From: JAZKHE01 sp040385525
GTDB lineage: Bacteria; Bacteroidota; Bacteroidia; UBA4408
NCBI GenBank assembly: GCA_040385525.1
Contig: JAZKHE010000004.1
Coordinates: 186,001-250,000 of the forward strand
Direction of reading: 5' to 3'
DNA: 64,000 bases
The number at the start of each line of letters is the position of its first letter. The stretch's first letter is position 1. The notes beneath the pieces were generated by a model. The model had not been told where the DNA came from and searched no databases. It saw only the letters and a list, made by a program, of their open reading frames with translations. Made by a program: the position numbers and the translations under genes. This document shows, one piece after another, positions 18,969 through 26,170 of this stretch.

Positions 18969-18993
18969 AAAGGAGCGTTCCGCTCCTTTTTTT
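18969..18993 (+). terminator. Rho-independent terminator after rpoD
   Basis: AAAGGAGCG (18969-18977) pairs with CGCTCCTTT (18981-18989) around a 3-base loop, followed by T residues. The T tract runs straight into the candidate -7 box of the next gene. Confidence 0.9.
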
Positions 18994-19000
18994 ATTTTTG
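18993..19000 (+). promoter_or_regulatory. Candidate -7 box (TATTTTTG) four bases before the 19005 ATG
   Basis: The match to TAnnTTTG ends 4 bases before the start codon, which would place transcription start at or one base before the ATG. No -33 TTG was found and the box overlaps the T tract of the rpoD terminator, so it may be fortuitous. Confidence 0.3.
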
Positions 19001-19004
19001 CTTT

Positions 19005-19769
19005 ATGCAAAAAAATTACAAAACAGCTTTCATTTTAATTATTGCCTCGCTCCTATTTATTTCTAATTTAAATGCACAAATTTTAAATATAGAAAATAAG
19101 CGTTTTTACAACGACACCAATACTTTTGTAGGCTTTGCACGTTTTAAATTTAATGTAACAAAAAACACGGTACAAGTTTTTGAATATGGCAATTCCATTC
19201 AAATGCAGTATCAAAAAAATAAATTTCGTACGCTGCTTTTTCTCGATAATCAGTTCTCGAAAGTTGATACACAATTTTTTGCCAACTCAGGTTATTTTCA
19301 TTTACGATTAAGTTACAAAATTCATCCGCGTATAACTATTGAGGGCTTTACGCAATTGCAAAGCAATCGTTTATTAAAATTAAATTTACGTTTTTTAACG
19401 GGCGCTGGTCCACGATTTAAACTGCTTGATAAAGAAAATTTTAAAGCTTATATAGCAAGCATACCCATGTATGAATACGAAATAAATGCAGTTGATGCCA
19501 ATCCGTTTGAAACACTACGCTTAAGTAATTATTACACCATGAGTTTGCATATAAACGAAATTTTGTTTGTAAACAGCACCACCTATTTTCAGCCCAATTT
19601 GCAAAACACAGCCGATTACAGATTATCAGAAGATGTATCGGCAAACTTTACCATTAAAAAAAACATAGTGTTGCGTAGCTCGTTTAACATGCTTTACGAT
19701 ACCTTTCAGCCAACAGGAGTTCCAGCATTATCGTATAGATTTGAAAATGGTTTAGAAATACATTTTTAG
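19005..19769 (+). CDS. DUF481-like outer-membrane beta-barrel protein
   Basis: A signal peptide of about 24 residues (ending NLNAQ) precedes 230 residues of alternating strands that start VGFARFKFNVTKN and contain repeated YK/RF/QL turn patterns. This resembles the DUF481 (YdiY-like) family of small outer-membrane barrels. The function of the family is unknown. The gene lies between rpoD and rpe with a terminator before it, so it is probably transcribed alone. Confidence 0.65.
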   Translation: MQKNYKTAFILIIASLLFISNLNAQILNIENKRFYNDTNTFVGFARFKFNVTKNTVQVFEYGNSIQMQYQKNKFRTLLFLDNQFSKVDTQFFANSGYFHLRLSYKIHPRITIEGFTQLQSNRLLKLNLRFLTGAGPRFKLLDKENFKAYIASIPMYEYEINAVDANPFETLRLSNYYTMSLHINEILFVNSTTYFQPNLQNTADYRLSEDVSANFTIKKNIVLRSSFNMLYDTFQPTGVPALSYRFENGLEIHF

Positions 19770-19783
19770 CAGGATATTTTTTG

Positions 19784-19791
19784 TAATTTTG
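19784..19791 (+). promoter_or_regulatory. Candidate -7 box (TAATTTTG) for rpe
   Basis: Exact TAnnTTTG match ending 20 bases before the rpe ATG; no -33 TTG at the expected distance. Confidence 0.35.
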
Positions 19792-19811
19792 AAGTATAAT
19801 AATTCTATTTT

Positions 19812-20459
19812 ATGTCAGTATTAGTTGCCCCTTCTGTATTATCGGCCAATTTCGGCAATTTAGATAAAGATATTGAAATGATAAACGCCAGCGAAGCCGA
19901 TTGGTTTCATGTGGATGTGATGGATGGTGTATTTGTTCCTAATATTTCGTTTGGTTTTCCGGTAATTAAAGCTTTGCAAAAAAAGGCGCAAAAACCTTTA
20001 GATGTACATTTAATGATTGTAGACCCTGATAGGTATTTACAAGCCTTTAAAGATGTTGGAGCAACGTATCTTTCGGTACATATTGAAGCTTGTACACATT
20101 TACACAGAACTTTGCAAGCCATTAAAAATTTAGGAATGAAAGCTGGTGTAGCTTTAAATCCGCATACATCGGTTTACGCTTTAGAAGATGTAATTGCTGA
20201 TGTTGATTTGGTTTGTATGATGAGCGTTAATCCTGGTTTTGGCGGACAAAAGTTTATTGAACGTACTTACACAAAAGTATCGCAGCTAAAAGAAATTATT
20301 TTAAAACACAATTCGCCAGCGCTTATTGAGATTGATGGTGGTGTAGATTTAGAAAACAAAAACAAATTAATTACTGCTGGTGCTGATGTTTTAGTTGCAG
20401 GCAACACTGTTTTTGGTTCAAAAAATCCAACCGAAACAATTAGTTTACTAAAAAAATAA
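19812..20459 (+). CDS. rpe: Ribulose-phosphate 3-epimerase
   Basis: Rpe interconverts ribulose 5-phosphate and xylulose 5-phosphate in the pentose phosphate pathway. The 215-residue TIM barrel has SVLSANFGNL at the N-terminus, HVDVMDGVFVPNISFG (metal ligands and catalytic Asp), LDVHLMI, MMSVNPGFGGQKF and EIDGGV with the second catalytic Asp. All active-site segments are intact. Its stop overlaps the start of the S4-domain gene (TAATG), and the following two genes are probably in the same transcript. Confidence 0.97.
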   Translation: MSVLVAPSVLSANFGNLDKDIEMINASEADWFHVDVMDGVFVPNISFGFPVIKALQKKAQKPLDVHLMIVDPDRYLQAFKDVGATYLSVHIEACTHLHRTLQAIKNLGMKAGVALNPHTSVYALEDVIADVDLVCMMSVNPGFGGQKFIERTYTKVSQLKEIILKHNSPALIEIDGGVDLENKNKLITAGADVLVAGNTVFGSKNPTETISLLKK

Positions 20460-20860
20460 TGACAACAAGTTGCCGTTTAGATAAGTGGTTGTGGGCTGTA
20501 AGGCTTTATAAAACGCGCTCTATGGCAACCGATGCATGCAAACGTGGCAAAATAAAAATAAACAATGCAGATGCAAAAGCATCGAGAATTGTAAAGGTTG
20601 GCGATGTGCTAGAAGTAAAATGGCAATTTATTTATAAAACAATTAAAGTGCTACAACTTACCGAAAATAGATTGGGTGCCAAATTAGTTCCAGAATATTT
20701 AGAAGATTTAACAGCACCCGAAGAATATCAAAAATTAAGAGATTTAAAACAACCTCCACTATTTTTTAATACCGAACGACCAACAAAGAAAAACAGACGC
20801 GAGTGGGACAAATTAATTGTACACTTTAATAACCAAAGCAGTAACGATGAGCAACAATAG
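20459..20860 (+). CDS. S4-domain RNA-binding protein (Hsp15/HslR-like)
   Basis: The N-terminal S4 domain (CRLDKWLWAVRLYKTRSMA, residues 5-23, then GKIKINNADAKASRIVKVGD) matches the HslR/Hsp15 group, which binds 50S subunits carrying stalled nascent chains. The basic C-terminus (RPTKKNRREWDK) is typical. It shares one base with rpe upstream and overlaps the start of the DUF493 gene by 14 bases, so the three are likely co-translated. The family is confident; the role is inferred from Hsp15. Confidence 0.88.
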   Translation: MTTSCRLDKWLWAVRLYKTRSMATDACKRGKIKINNADAKASRIVKVGDVLEVKWQFIYKTIKVLQLTENRLGAKLVPEYLEDLTAPEEYQKLRDLKQPPLFFNTERPTKKNRREWDKLIVHFNNQSSNDEQQ

Positions 20861-21128
20861 CAACGACATATACGATTCTTTAAGAAAAAAAATAGATGAA
20901 ACTATTCGTTGGCCCGAAGTGTTTTTATTTAAGTTTATTATTAAAGCTGATAACCATAAAATAGCTTTGCTCGAAAGTTTATTTACAGAACAAGCCGAAA
21001 TTTCGCACCACGAAAGCTCTACTGGCAAATACATTAGTATTTCGGTTAAAGAAGTAATGACATCAACCGACGAAGTGATAGAAATTTATAAAAAAGCGAC
21101 TGCTATTGAAGGTGTAATTACGCTGTAA
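20847..21128 (+). CDS. DUF493 family protein (YbeD-like)
   Basis: I start at the ATG at 20847 (MSNNSND), not at the in-frame ATG 30 bases earlier, because the usual family start is a few residues before the YDSLRKKIDE segment and the earlier stretch lies inside the S4 gene. The 93 residues have the DUF493 pattern: WPEVFLFKFIIKAD, SSTGKYISISV, and a final helix with GVITL. The family is structurally ACT-like and its function is unclear. It ends one base before the convergent gene at 21129. Confidence 0.8.
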   Translation: MSNNSNDIYDSLRKKIDETIRWPEVFLFKFIIKADNHKIALLESLFTEQAEISHHESSTGKYISISVKEVMTSTDEVIEIYKKATAIEGVITL

Positions 21129-21533
21129 TTATTGCACAGGTTTTAGTCGGTAGCCAGCGCTATTGCAATACTCTTTAAGTTTGTTTAAATCTAAAACAGA
21201 ATCGTTTACAGCATTGTATTCATCCCAATACAAAAGTATTTCTCGCAAAGATGTATTCTCTGGGTAATAGCCTTCGTATTTTAATTTATATTCAGGAAAA
21301 ACTGCAGTACATAAAGTTTCGTTTCCGTAATTTTTAAAAGTAATATTGGCGAAGTTTTTACCATTTGTATTACTAAAAGTGCATTGTTTTGTTTTGGCAT
21401 CTACCTCGGTTTGAGTGTAGTTCCATCTAAATTTATCGTAATAGTTTACGGTAGAATATTCCATTTTAATGCGCTGCGGATAGGCTTTAACTGCGCAAAA
21501 AAACAATATCAATAGTAAAACATTTCTTTTCAT
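21129..21533 (-). CDS. Small secreted hypothetical protein
   Basis: This 134-residue protein has a signal peptide of about 19 residues (ending CAVKAYPQ). The mature part has one pair of Cys residues and a KYEGYYPENTSL segment; no family is recognised. The stop codon directly abuts the end of the DUF493 gene, so the genes converge with no room for a terminator. A TAATTTTG box on the minus strand at 21559-21552 may drive it. Confidence 0.6.
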   Translation of the reverse strand: MKRNVLLLILFFCAVKAYPQRIKMEYSTVNYYDKFRWNYTQTEVDAKTKQCTFSNTNGKNFANITFKNYGNETLCTAVFPEYKLKYEGYYPENTSLREILLYWDEYNAVNDSVLDLNKLKEYCNSAGYRLKPVQ

Positions 21534-21551
21534 GGTAAATGTTGTTTATAA

Positions 21552-21559
21552 CAAAATTA
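21552..21559 (-). promoter_or_regulatory. Candidate -7 box (TAATTTTG) for the 21533 gene
   Basis: Exact TAnnTTTG match 18 bases before the ATG; the nearest TTG is only 14 bases upstream of the box, shorter than usual. Confidence 0.3.
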
Positions 21560-21630
21560 CAAGCTAAATGCTTCAAAATTTATGCCATAACTAATTGTTT
21601 TTAACAACAGATTGTTGTTTAGAAAAAAGA

Positions 21631-22038
21631 TTAAACAGGTAACTCTTTTACTTTATGCACTAGCATATTAAAAAAGTTAGTCAATGGTTTTTCAACCATC
21701 ATTCTAATCATCATATTTAAATCTGCTTCAAAAATCATTTGAATTTTTGAATTACTATCATCAATTGCAGTAAGCTTTACTAACAAAGTAAAATCGAAGG
21801 GTACTTTGCCTTGATGCGATACAATATTAATTTGTGTGTGCGGTGTTTTGTCAACTATTTTCATGCCTATCGTTGGCATACTTTTAACTACAAAAGAACA
21901 AGTGTCGTTAGTCGATTGAAAATCGCTTACTTTATCTTCGGGCAACAAACTTTTAAAATTATTAAAGTCTGTTAAAAAATTATATAATTTCTCTGCCGAT
22001 TTATTCGTCTCAACTATATCACTTTCAATTTTTGTCAT
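21631..22038 (-). CDS. SRPBCC (START-like) family protein
   Basis: This 135-residue protein starts TKIESDIVETNKSAEKLYNFLTDFNNF and alternates strands with a long C-terminal helix, as in the polyketide-cyclase/START-like helix-grip fold. Such proteins bind small hydrophobic ligands; the ligand here is unknown. It lies 117 bp downstream of pyrE on the same strand and has its own promoter (22057-22089). In Bacteroidota this gene is often found beside pyrE and a Nudix gene, as here; that neighbourhood is from general knowledge. Confidence 0.75.
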   Translation of the reverse strand: MTKIESDIVETNKSAEKLYNFLTDFNNFKSLLPEDKVSDFQSTNDTCSFVVKSMPTIGMKIVDKTPHTQINIVSHQGKVPFDFTLLVKLTAIDDSNSKIQMIFEADLNMMIRMMVEKPLTNFFNMLVHKVKELPV

Positions 22039-22056
22039 GAGTTACGCTTGTTTTAA

Positions 22057-22089
22057 CAAAGTTAAAATTAAAAAGTGTTTTAAATCAAA
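22057..22089 (-). promoter_or_regulatory. Bacteroidota-type promoter of the SRPBCC gene
   Basis: On the minus strand TTTG (22089-22086) and TAACTTTG (22064-22057) are 21 bases apart, the expected -33/-7 spacing. The box ends 18 bases before the ATG at 22038. Confidence 0.5.
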
Positions 22090-22155
22090 CAAAACAACAA
22101 CAAATTTACTGTTCATGATTAAAATCATAAACCCATTCTAAAAAATTAAAATAAA

Positions 22156-22815
22156 CTATTGTGCTTTAGCTTCTTTTACGCCCCACGTTGAAGGACTTAA
22201 TCGCCAATCGCCAAGTGTTTTTAGCTCTTTTTCAGAAATAAAACCTTTTTCTAAGGCTAAGTTTATTAAACTATCGTAATCGCTTAATGTAATTAACTTG
22301 CAATCGTCTTTTTTAAAGCTTTCTACTGATGCATCAAATCCGTAGGTAAAAATGGCAGCCATGCCTTTTACAACACAACCTGCTTCGCGCAAAGCTGCAA
22401 CAGCTTTTAAACTGCTTCCGCCTGTTGATATTAAATCTTCTATTACAACAACGCTTGCTCCTTCTTCTATCCTACCTTCAATTAAATTGCCCATTCCGTG
22501 CTCTTTTGCAGATGCACGCACGTATACAAATGGTAATCCCATTGCTTCGGCAACTAAAGCACCTTGTGCAATGGCACCTGTGGCAACACCAGCAATATAA
22601 TCGGGTTTGCCAAACTCTTTGGTTATAACTTTTTCAAATTCCTGACGAATAAACGTTCTTACCTTTGGATAAGACAATGTTATTCTGTTATCGCAGTATA
22701 TTGGGGATTTCCAACCCGAAGCCCAAGTAAAAGGTTTTTTAGGACTTAATTTAATGGCTTTAACTTGAAGCAAAAATTCTGCTACTTTTGCTGCAGTATC
22801 TATATCAACAATCAT
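22156..22815 (-). CDS. pyrE: Orotate phosphoribosyltransferase
   Basis: PyrE joins orotate and PRPP to give orotidine 5'-phosphate in pyrimidine synthesis. I start at the ATG at 22815 (MIVDIDTAAKVAEFLLQ), the usual Bacteroidota start, rather than the longer frame from 22848, whose extra 11 codons lie inside the divergent Nudix gene. The 219 residues have TWASGWKSPIYCDNR, GVATGAIAQGALVA and the PRPP motif VVVIEDLISTGGSS. The start codon shares the CATG at 22813-22816 with the longest Nudix start. A complete promoter just inside the Nudix gene would give an mRNA with a leader of about one base. Confidence 0.96.
   Translation of the reverse strand: MIVDIDTAAKVAEFLLQVKAIKLSPKKPFTWASGWKSPIYCDNRITLSYPKVRTFIRQEFEKVITKEFGKPDYIAGVATGAIAQGALVAEAMGLPFVYVRASAKEHGMGNLIEGRIEEGASVVVIEDLISTGGSSLKAVAALREAGCVVKGMAAIFTYGFDASVESFKKDDCKLITLSDYDSLINLALEKGFISEKELKTLGDWRLSPSTWGVKEAKAQ
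22783..22790 (+). promoter_or_regulatory. Candidate -7 box (TACTTTTG) for the Nudix gene, inside pyrE
   Basis: Exact TAnnTTTG match 32 bases before the preferred Nudix ATG (22823). The TTG at 22765-22767 is 15 bases upstream of the box, slightly short. The box lies within the first codons of pyrE on the other strand. Confidence 0.35.
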
Positions 22816-22819
22816 GGCG

Positions 22820-22849
22820 CAAATGTATAAAGTTTTTATTAAGGACAAA
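22820..22849 (-). promoter_or_regulatory. Bacteroidota-type promoter of pyrE, inside the Nudix gene
   Basis: On the minus strand TTTG (22849-22846) and TACATTTG (22827-22820) are 18 bases apart. The -7 box ends 4 bases before the pyrE ATG and overlaps the second ATG of the Nudix gene. Confidence 0.5.
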
Positions 22850-23425
22850 GAACTAATTTTAACTTCTCTTACTAATTTTTCTAACGAAGAATATCAAATA
22901 ATTCCATTTACAGATAATAGTCAATTAAAAACGCTGATTAATGATTACTACAACAGCAATTTGTCTAAAAAAATAATTATTTATCATTACGATTTAAATT
23001 TATTATTCAGTGAATTCTGTAAACATTTTAAAATAATTCATGCTGCTGGCGGAAAGGTTTACAATAAAAACGGAGATATACTTTTTATATTGCGACACGG
23101 TAAATGGGATTTACCTAAAGGCAAACTTGAAAGCAACGAAAATATTGAGGAATGCGCTATTCGAGAAGTGCAAGAAGAATGTGGCGTTGAAAAACTAAAC
23201 ATCGAAAAAAAATTAATTGAAACCTATCACGTTTATGAACTTAAAAACGAATTGGTTTTAAAAATTTCGCATTGGTATAAAATGTTTTGTAGCGATGTAA
23301 ACCCCAATTTAACTCCACAATTAGAAGAATCAATTACAGTTGTAAATTTTTTAAATAAAGAAGAACAAAAAGAAGCTATTAAAAATACCTACGCTACAAT
23401 TATTGATGTTTTAGGTAGTGATTAG
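22823..23425 (+). CDS. Nudix hydrolase
   Basis: The Nudix box GKLESNENIEECAIREVQEECGV follows the GX5EX7REUXEEXGU rule exactly, near residue 97. Enzymes of this family hydrolyse nucleoside diphosphates linked to another group; the substrate here is unknown. A unique N-terminal region of about 75 residues precedes the domain. I prefer the ATG at 22823 (MYKVFIKDKEL) because it begins at the first regular strand; the ATG at 22814 adds only MAQ and would overlap the pyrE start codon. The gene diverges from pyrE and ends in a repeat-rich gap. Confidence 0.88.
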   Translation: MYKVFIKDKELILTSLTNFSNEEYQIIPFTDNSQLKTLINDYYNSNLSKKIIIYHYDLNLLFSEFCKHFKIIHAAGGKVYNKNGDILFILRHGKWDLPKGKLESNENIEECAIREVQEECGVEKLNIEKKLIETYHVYELKNELVLKISHWYKMFCSDVNPNLTPQLEESITVVNFLNKEEQKEAIKNTYATIIDVLGSD

Positions 23426-23775
23426 TGGTTAGTTGAATTTCAGATTAACTAATTGGCAGATTGCAGATTAGTGCAATTGCATAATTTTTAAAACAGAACG
23501 CTGATGACGCAGATAGTTAAGATTTCCACAGATAAAGATCATATTTAATCCTATTAATCTGTGTTATCTGTGTTCAGTTTTTTTAGTTCTTAAATAGAGA
23601 AAAATATTATTGATAAGTTAAGATTCGTAAATCTTCAAATCAACTCATCATCAAATTAATTAGCACATCTGCACATTAAGAAATTAGCGCATCATGAAAT
23701 CATCAAATTATCAAATCAACTCATCATCAAATTAATTAGCACATTTGCACATTAAAAAATCAGCACATTAAAAGG
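23426..23775. repeat. 350-bp intergenic region built of Bacteroidota-type simple-word repeats
   Basis: No gene is seen. The first part holds degenerate GATTAGTG- and GCAGATTA-type words. At about 23490-23578, CGCTGATGACGCAGAT and ATCTGTGTTATCTGTG form an imperfect palindrome (14 of 18 positions pair in hand alignment). At 23635-23679 and 23711-23755 there is a 45-bp direct repeat with one mismatch and a 76-bp period, made of ATCA/AATTA/GCACAT words. The region separates two convergent genes. Confidence 0.75.
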
Positions 23776-25164
23776 CTATTTTTTCTTAAGCAATTCTTTA
23801 AAAAAAGCATCAGTGTCTTCGCTTGGTTTTCGGGCTGGATAATTAAAAATATCTCCTTCTGTATCTAACAAAACATAAAGTGGTAAAGCTTTTACTTTAA
23901 AAAAATTAAGCAATTCGCTTTTTTGCTCTAAATAAGAAAATGTCCATTTAAATTCTGGGTTTAAAGTTGCTTTAAACAAATCTTCCGAATCGCCTATGTA
24001 AAAAGAAATAAACTGAATTCTTTTGCCGTATTTTTCAAATAGTTTTTGCTGCGCTTTCATTTCGCTGTAACAATCAACACACCAATCGGCATAAAAGTTA
24101 ATGTAAACATATTTTGTCTTAAAATCTTTTAGCGTAAACGCTTCGCCTTTTGAGTCTTTTAAAGAAAAATAGGGTACCTTTTTACCTTTTTTTAAATGCG
24201 TGAGTTTGTAATTAATTTGATTCGCTATCAGCTTATTTTGTTTGTTTTTTCCAACATCAGCAATGTATTTTAATAAAATTTCGATGCTTTGTTTATTCAT
24301 GTTTGCATCAAAATAATTTTCATAAAGAATTTTCAATAAAACCAATTCACGTAATTCTTCGCTTACAAGCAAAGTGTCGGCAGCAAGCATAGTTTCCATA
24401 GTAGCTGGGTAACTAAACATTCGGTTAATGTTTTCGTCTAAGTATTTGCCTCTATCAGTTACTCTTTTTTGCGCTAAATATTGTTTGTAAAAGCTATTAA
24501 ATAAACTAACGTAAGCAGGATTTGAATAATCGATAATTGGAGAAATATACTGCAAAAAAAGTTCTTTTTTAGGATAACCAGCGGCTTCCTTTAATAAAGC
24601 TAACTGATAATTTACATAATTATTGAAAAAGTTTTTCACTTGATTAGTAGCATATTCTTTTTCTATTTTTTCGCAAAATAACTTAGTAGCTGGCCTGGCT
24701 TTTTTTATAGGAAACAACAACAAATTATCATTATAAAAAACATCTAATTGTTGTTCAAAAGCATTAATTTTTTGGTTTAACTCCGTTGAATCTGCCTTTG
24801 CAAACTGAACAGAAAAATAAATTTCTTTTCCGAATGTTCTAATAGCATTGCTGTCGTTTGCATTTAAAATTAGTTCGTAGTTTTTTTCGGGTTCAACAAA
24901 AAAAGTGGTATAAAATTTTTCTGTTTTTAAAATCACTAATTTTGTTTCTGTATTTTTTATTTTAATGCTAAAATCGCCGTTTTCTCCTACTTGCTGGTTA
25001 TCTAGCAATACTTCGTTCATGCTAAAATAATCGGTATATGCATACAACCAAATTTGCTTGTTATCTGCAATTGTGCTTTTTCCAGAAATAGCTATTTCTT
25101 GAGCGTTTACAAACGAAACACTCAAAATAAATAAACTAATTACTTTAAAAAAAAGTTTACTCAT
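23776..25164 (-). CDS. Secreted TlpA-like thioredoxin-domain protein
   Basis: A signal peptide (ending SFVNAQ, about residue 22) is followed by about 290 residues with a DUF4369-like beta start and a helical middle. A C-terminal thioredoxin-like domain follows, with CVDC in FYADWCVDCYSEMKAQQ near residue 360 and a KALPLYVLLD cis-Pro loop. The CVDC motif differs from the CRPC of the 12840 protein. It should act as an envelope thiol oxidoreductase. The start overlaps the coaD stop (ATGA), so it is the last gene of the DUF3822-rsmD-coaD operon. Confidence 0.85.
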   Translation of the reverse strand: MSKLFFKVISLFILSVSFVNAQEIAISGKSTIADNKQIWLYAYTDYFSMNEVLLDNQQVGENGDFSIKIKNTETKLVILKTEKFYTTFFVEPEKNYELILNANDSNAIRTFGKEIYFSVQFAKADSTELNQKINAFEQQLDVFYNDNLLLFPIKKARPATKLFCEKIEKEYATNQVKNFFNNYVNYQLALLKEAAGYPKKELFLQYISPIIDYSNPAYVSLFNSFYKQYLAQKRVTDRGKYLDENINRMFSYPATMETMLAADTLLVSEELRELVLLKILYENYFDANMNKQSIEILLKYIADVGKNKQNKLIANQINYKLTHLKKGKKVPYFSLKDSKGEAFTLKDFKTKYVYINFYADWCVDCYSEMKAQQKLFEKYGKRIQFISFYIGDSEDLFKATLNPEFKWTFSYLEQKSELLNFFKVKALPLYVLLDTEGDIFNYPARKPSEDTDAFFKELLKKK

Positions 25165-25631
25165 AAACTTACACCTGCTGGCAAATAAGGCAAAATATTT
25201 CCTTTGTTTTTATAGATTTCTCTAATAATAGTTGAGCTAATATGCGATAATTGCGGTGAACACGAAATAAAAATAGTTTCGATTGACTCATCTAACGTTT
25301 TATTCATTTGTGCAATAGGTTGTTCGTATTCAAAATCGCTTGCATTACGCAAACCTCTTACAATTGTTTTTGCCTTTTGTTGTTTACAAAAATCAACCGT
25401 AAGTCCAGAATAAGAAACAACTTCAACTTTAGCATTCTGTTTAAATGCTTGTTCAATCATCTCAATTCGTTTCTCTATTGGAAACAAATATTGCTTTGTA
25501 GAATTAGTACCAATAGCGACAATTATTTTATCAAATAAAGAGCAGGCACGTTCAACAATTTCATAATGTCCTTTGGTAAAAGGATCGAATGAACCCGGAA
25601 AAACAGCAATTTTAAATTCGTTGTTTTGCAT
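25161..25631 (-). CDS. coaD: Phosphopantetheine adenylyltransferase
   Basis: CoaD transfers AMP from ATP to 4'-phosphopantetheine in coenzyme A synthesis. The 156-residue protein has the nucleotidyltransferase motif FPGSFDPFTKGH (11-22), the RGLRNASDFEYE substrate loop and ISSTIIRE (131-138). Length and motifs are standard. It overlaps the downstream thioredoxin-like gene by 4 bases and lies 2 bp after rsmD; rsmD and coaD are neighbours in many bacteria. Confidence 0.97.
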   Translation of the reverse strand: MQNNEFKIAVFPGSFDPFTKGHYEIVERACSLFDKIIVAIGTNSTKQYLFPIEKRIEMIEQAFKQNAKVEVVSYSGLTVDFCKQQKAKTIVRGLRNASDFEYEQPIAQMNKTLDESIETIFISCSPQLSHISSTIIREIYKNKGNILPYLPAGVSL

Positions 25632-25633
25632 GA

Positions 25634-26170
25634 TTAGCTATTTTGAAATAAACTAAAATTTACATTTCCATACGTTCTTTTTTCTTTAAAAAAAGGAACT
25701 TTACTTAATATTGTTTCTGCCGAATGTTCTACAACCAACCAACCATCTGCATTTAGCATTCCGCGTTCAAAAACCAATTTCGGTATGCGTTCAAACTCTG
25801 TCATATTGTAGGGCGGATCAGCAAAAATTAAATCAAATTTTGTATCTGCTTTTTCTAAATAACGAAAAACATCTGTTTTCATTACATCTATTATAGACAA
25901 ATTTAATGCCGAACTTTGTTGCTTGATGTAAGCCACGCACTTAGGATTGCTATCTACACTTATAATTTTTGCTACTCCACGCGATGCTAATTCGTAACTT
26001 ATATTGCCTGTTCCAGCAAATAAATCCAATACTTTTAAATCTTCAAAATCAATATAATTGTTTAAAATATTAAACAAAGCTTCTTTTGCGAAATCGGTTG
26101 TGGGCCTAACGGGCAAGCCTGCAGGCGGACGCAATTGTTTTCCTTTTAAAAAACCACTTATTATTCGCAA
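25634..26170 (-). CDS. rsmD: 16S rRNA (guanine(966)-N(2))-methyltransferase RsmD
   Basis: RsmD methylates G966 of 16S rRNA using SAM. The 178 residues show RIISGFLKGKQL at the start, the SAM motif LDLFAGTG (48-55) and the catalytic DPPY (118-121). The start overlaps the end of the DUF3822 gene by 10 bases, and coaD follows after 2 bp, giving a compact operon. Confidence 0.95.
   Translation of the reverse strand: MRIISGFLKGKQLRPPAGLPVRPTTDFAKEALFNILNNYIDFEDLKVLDLFAGTGNISYELASRGVAKIISVDSNPKCVAYIKQQSSALNLSIIDVMKTDVFRYLEKADTKFDLIFADPPYNMTEFERIPKLVFERGMLNADGWLVVEHSAETILSKVPFFKEKRTYGNVNFSLFQNS

Noticed and set aside
20817..20846. Ten-codon N-terminal extension of the DUF493 gene
   Set aside because: The extension lies in the coding region of the S4 gene; the ATG at 20847 gives the usual family N-terminus and a small overlap.
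23426..23775. CRISPR array in the repeat-rich gap
   Set aside because: The repeats are two 45-bp copies plus degenerate short words with a 76-bp period; there is no series of identical repeats with unique spacers.
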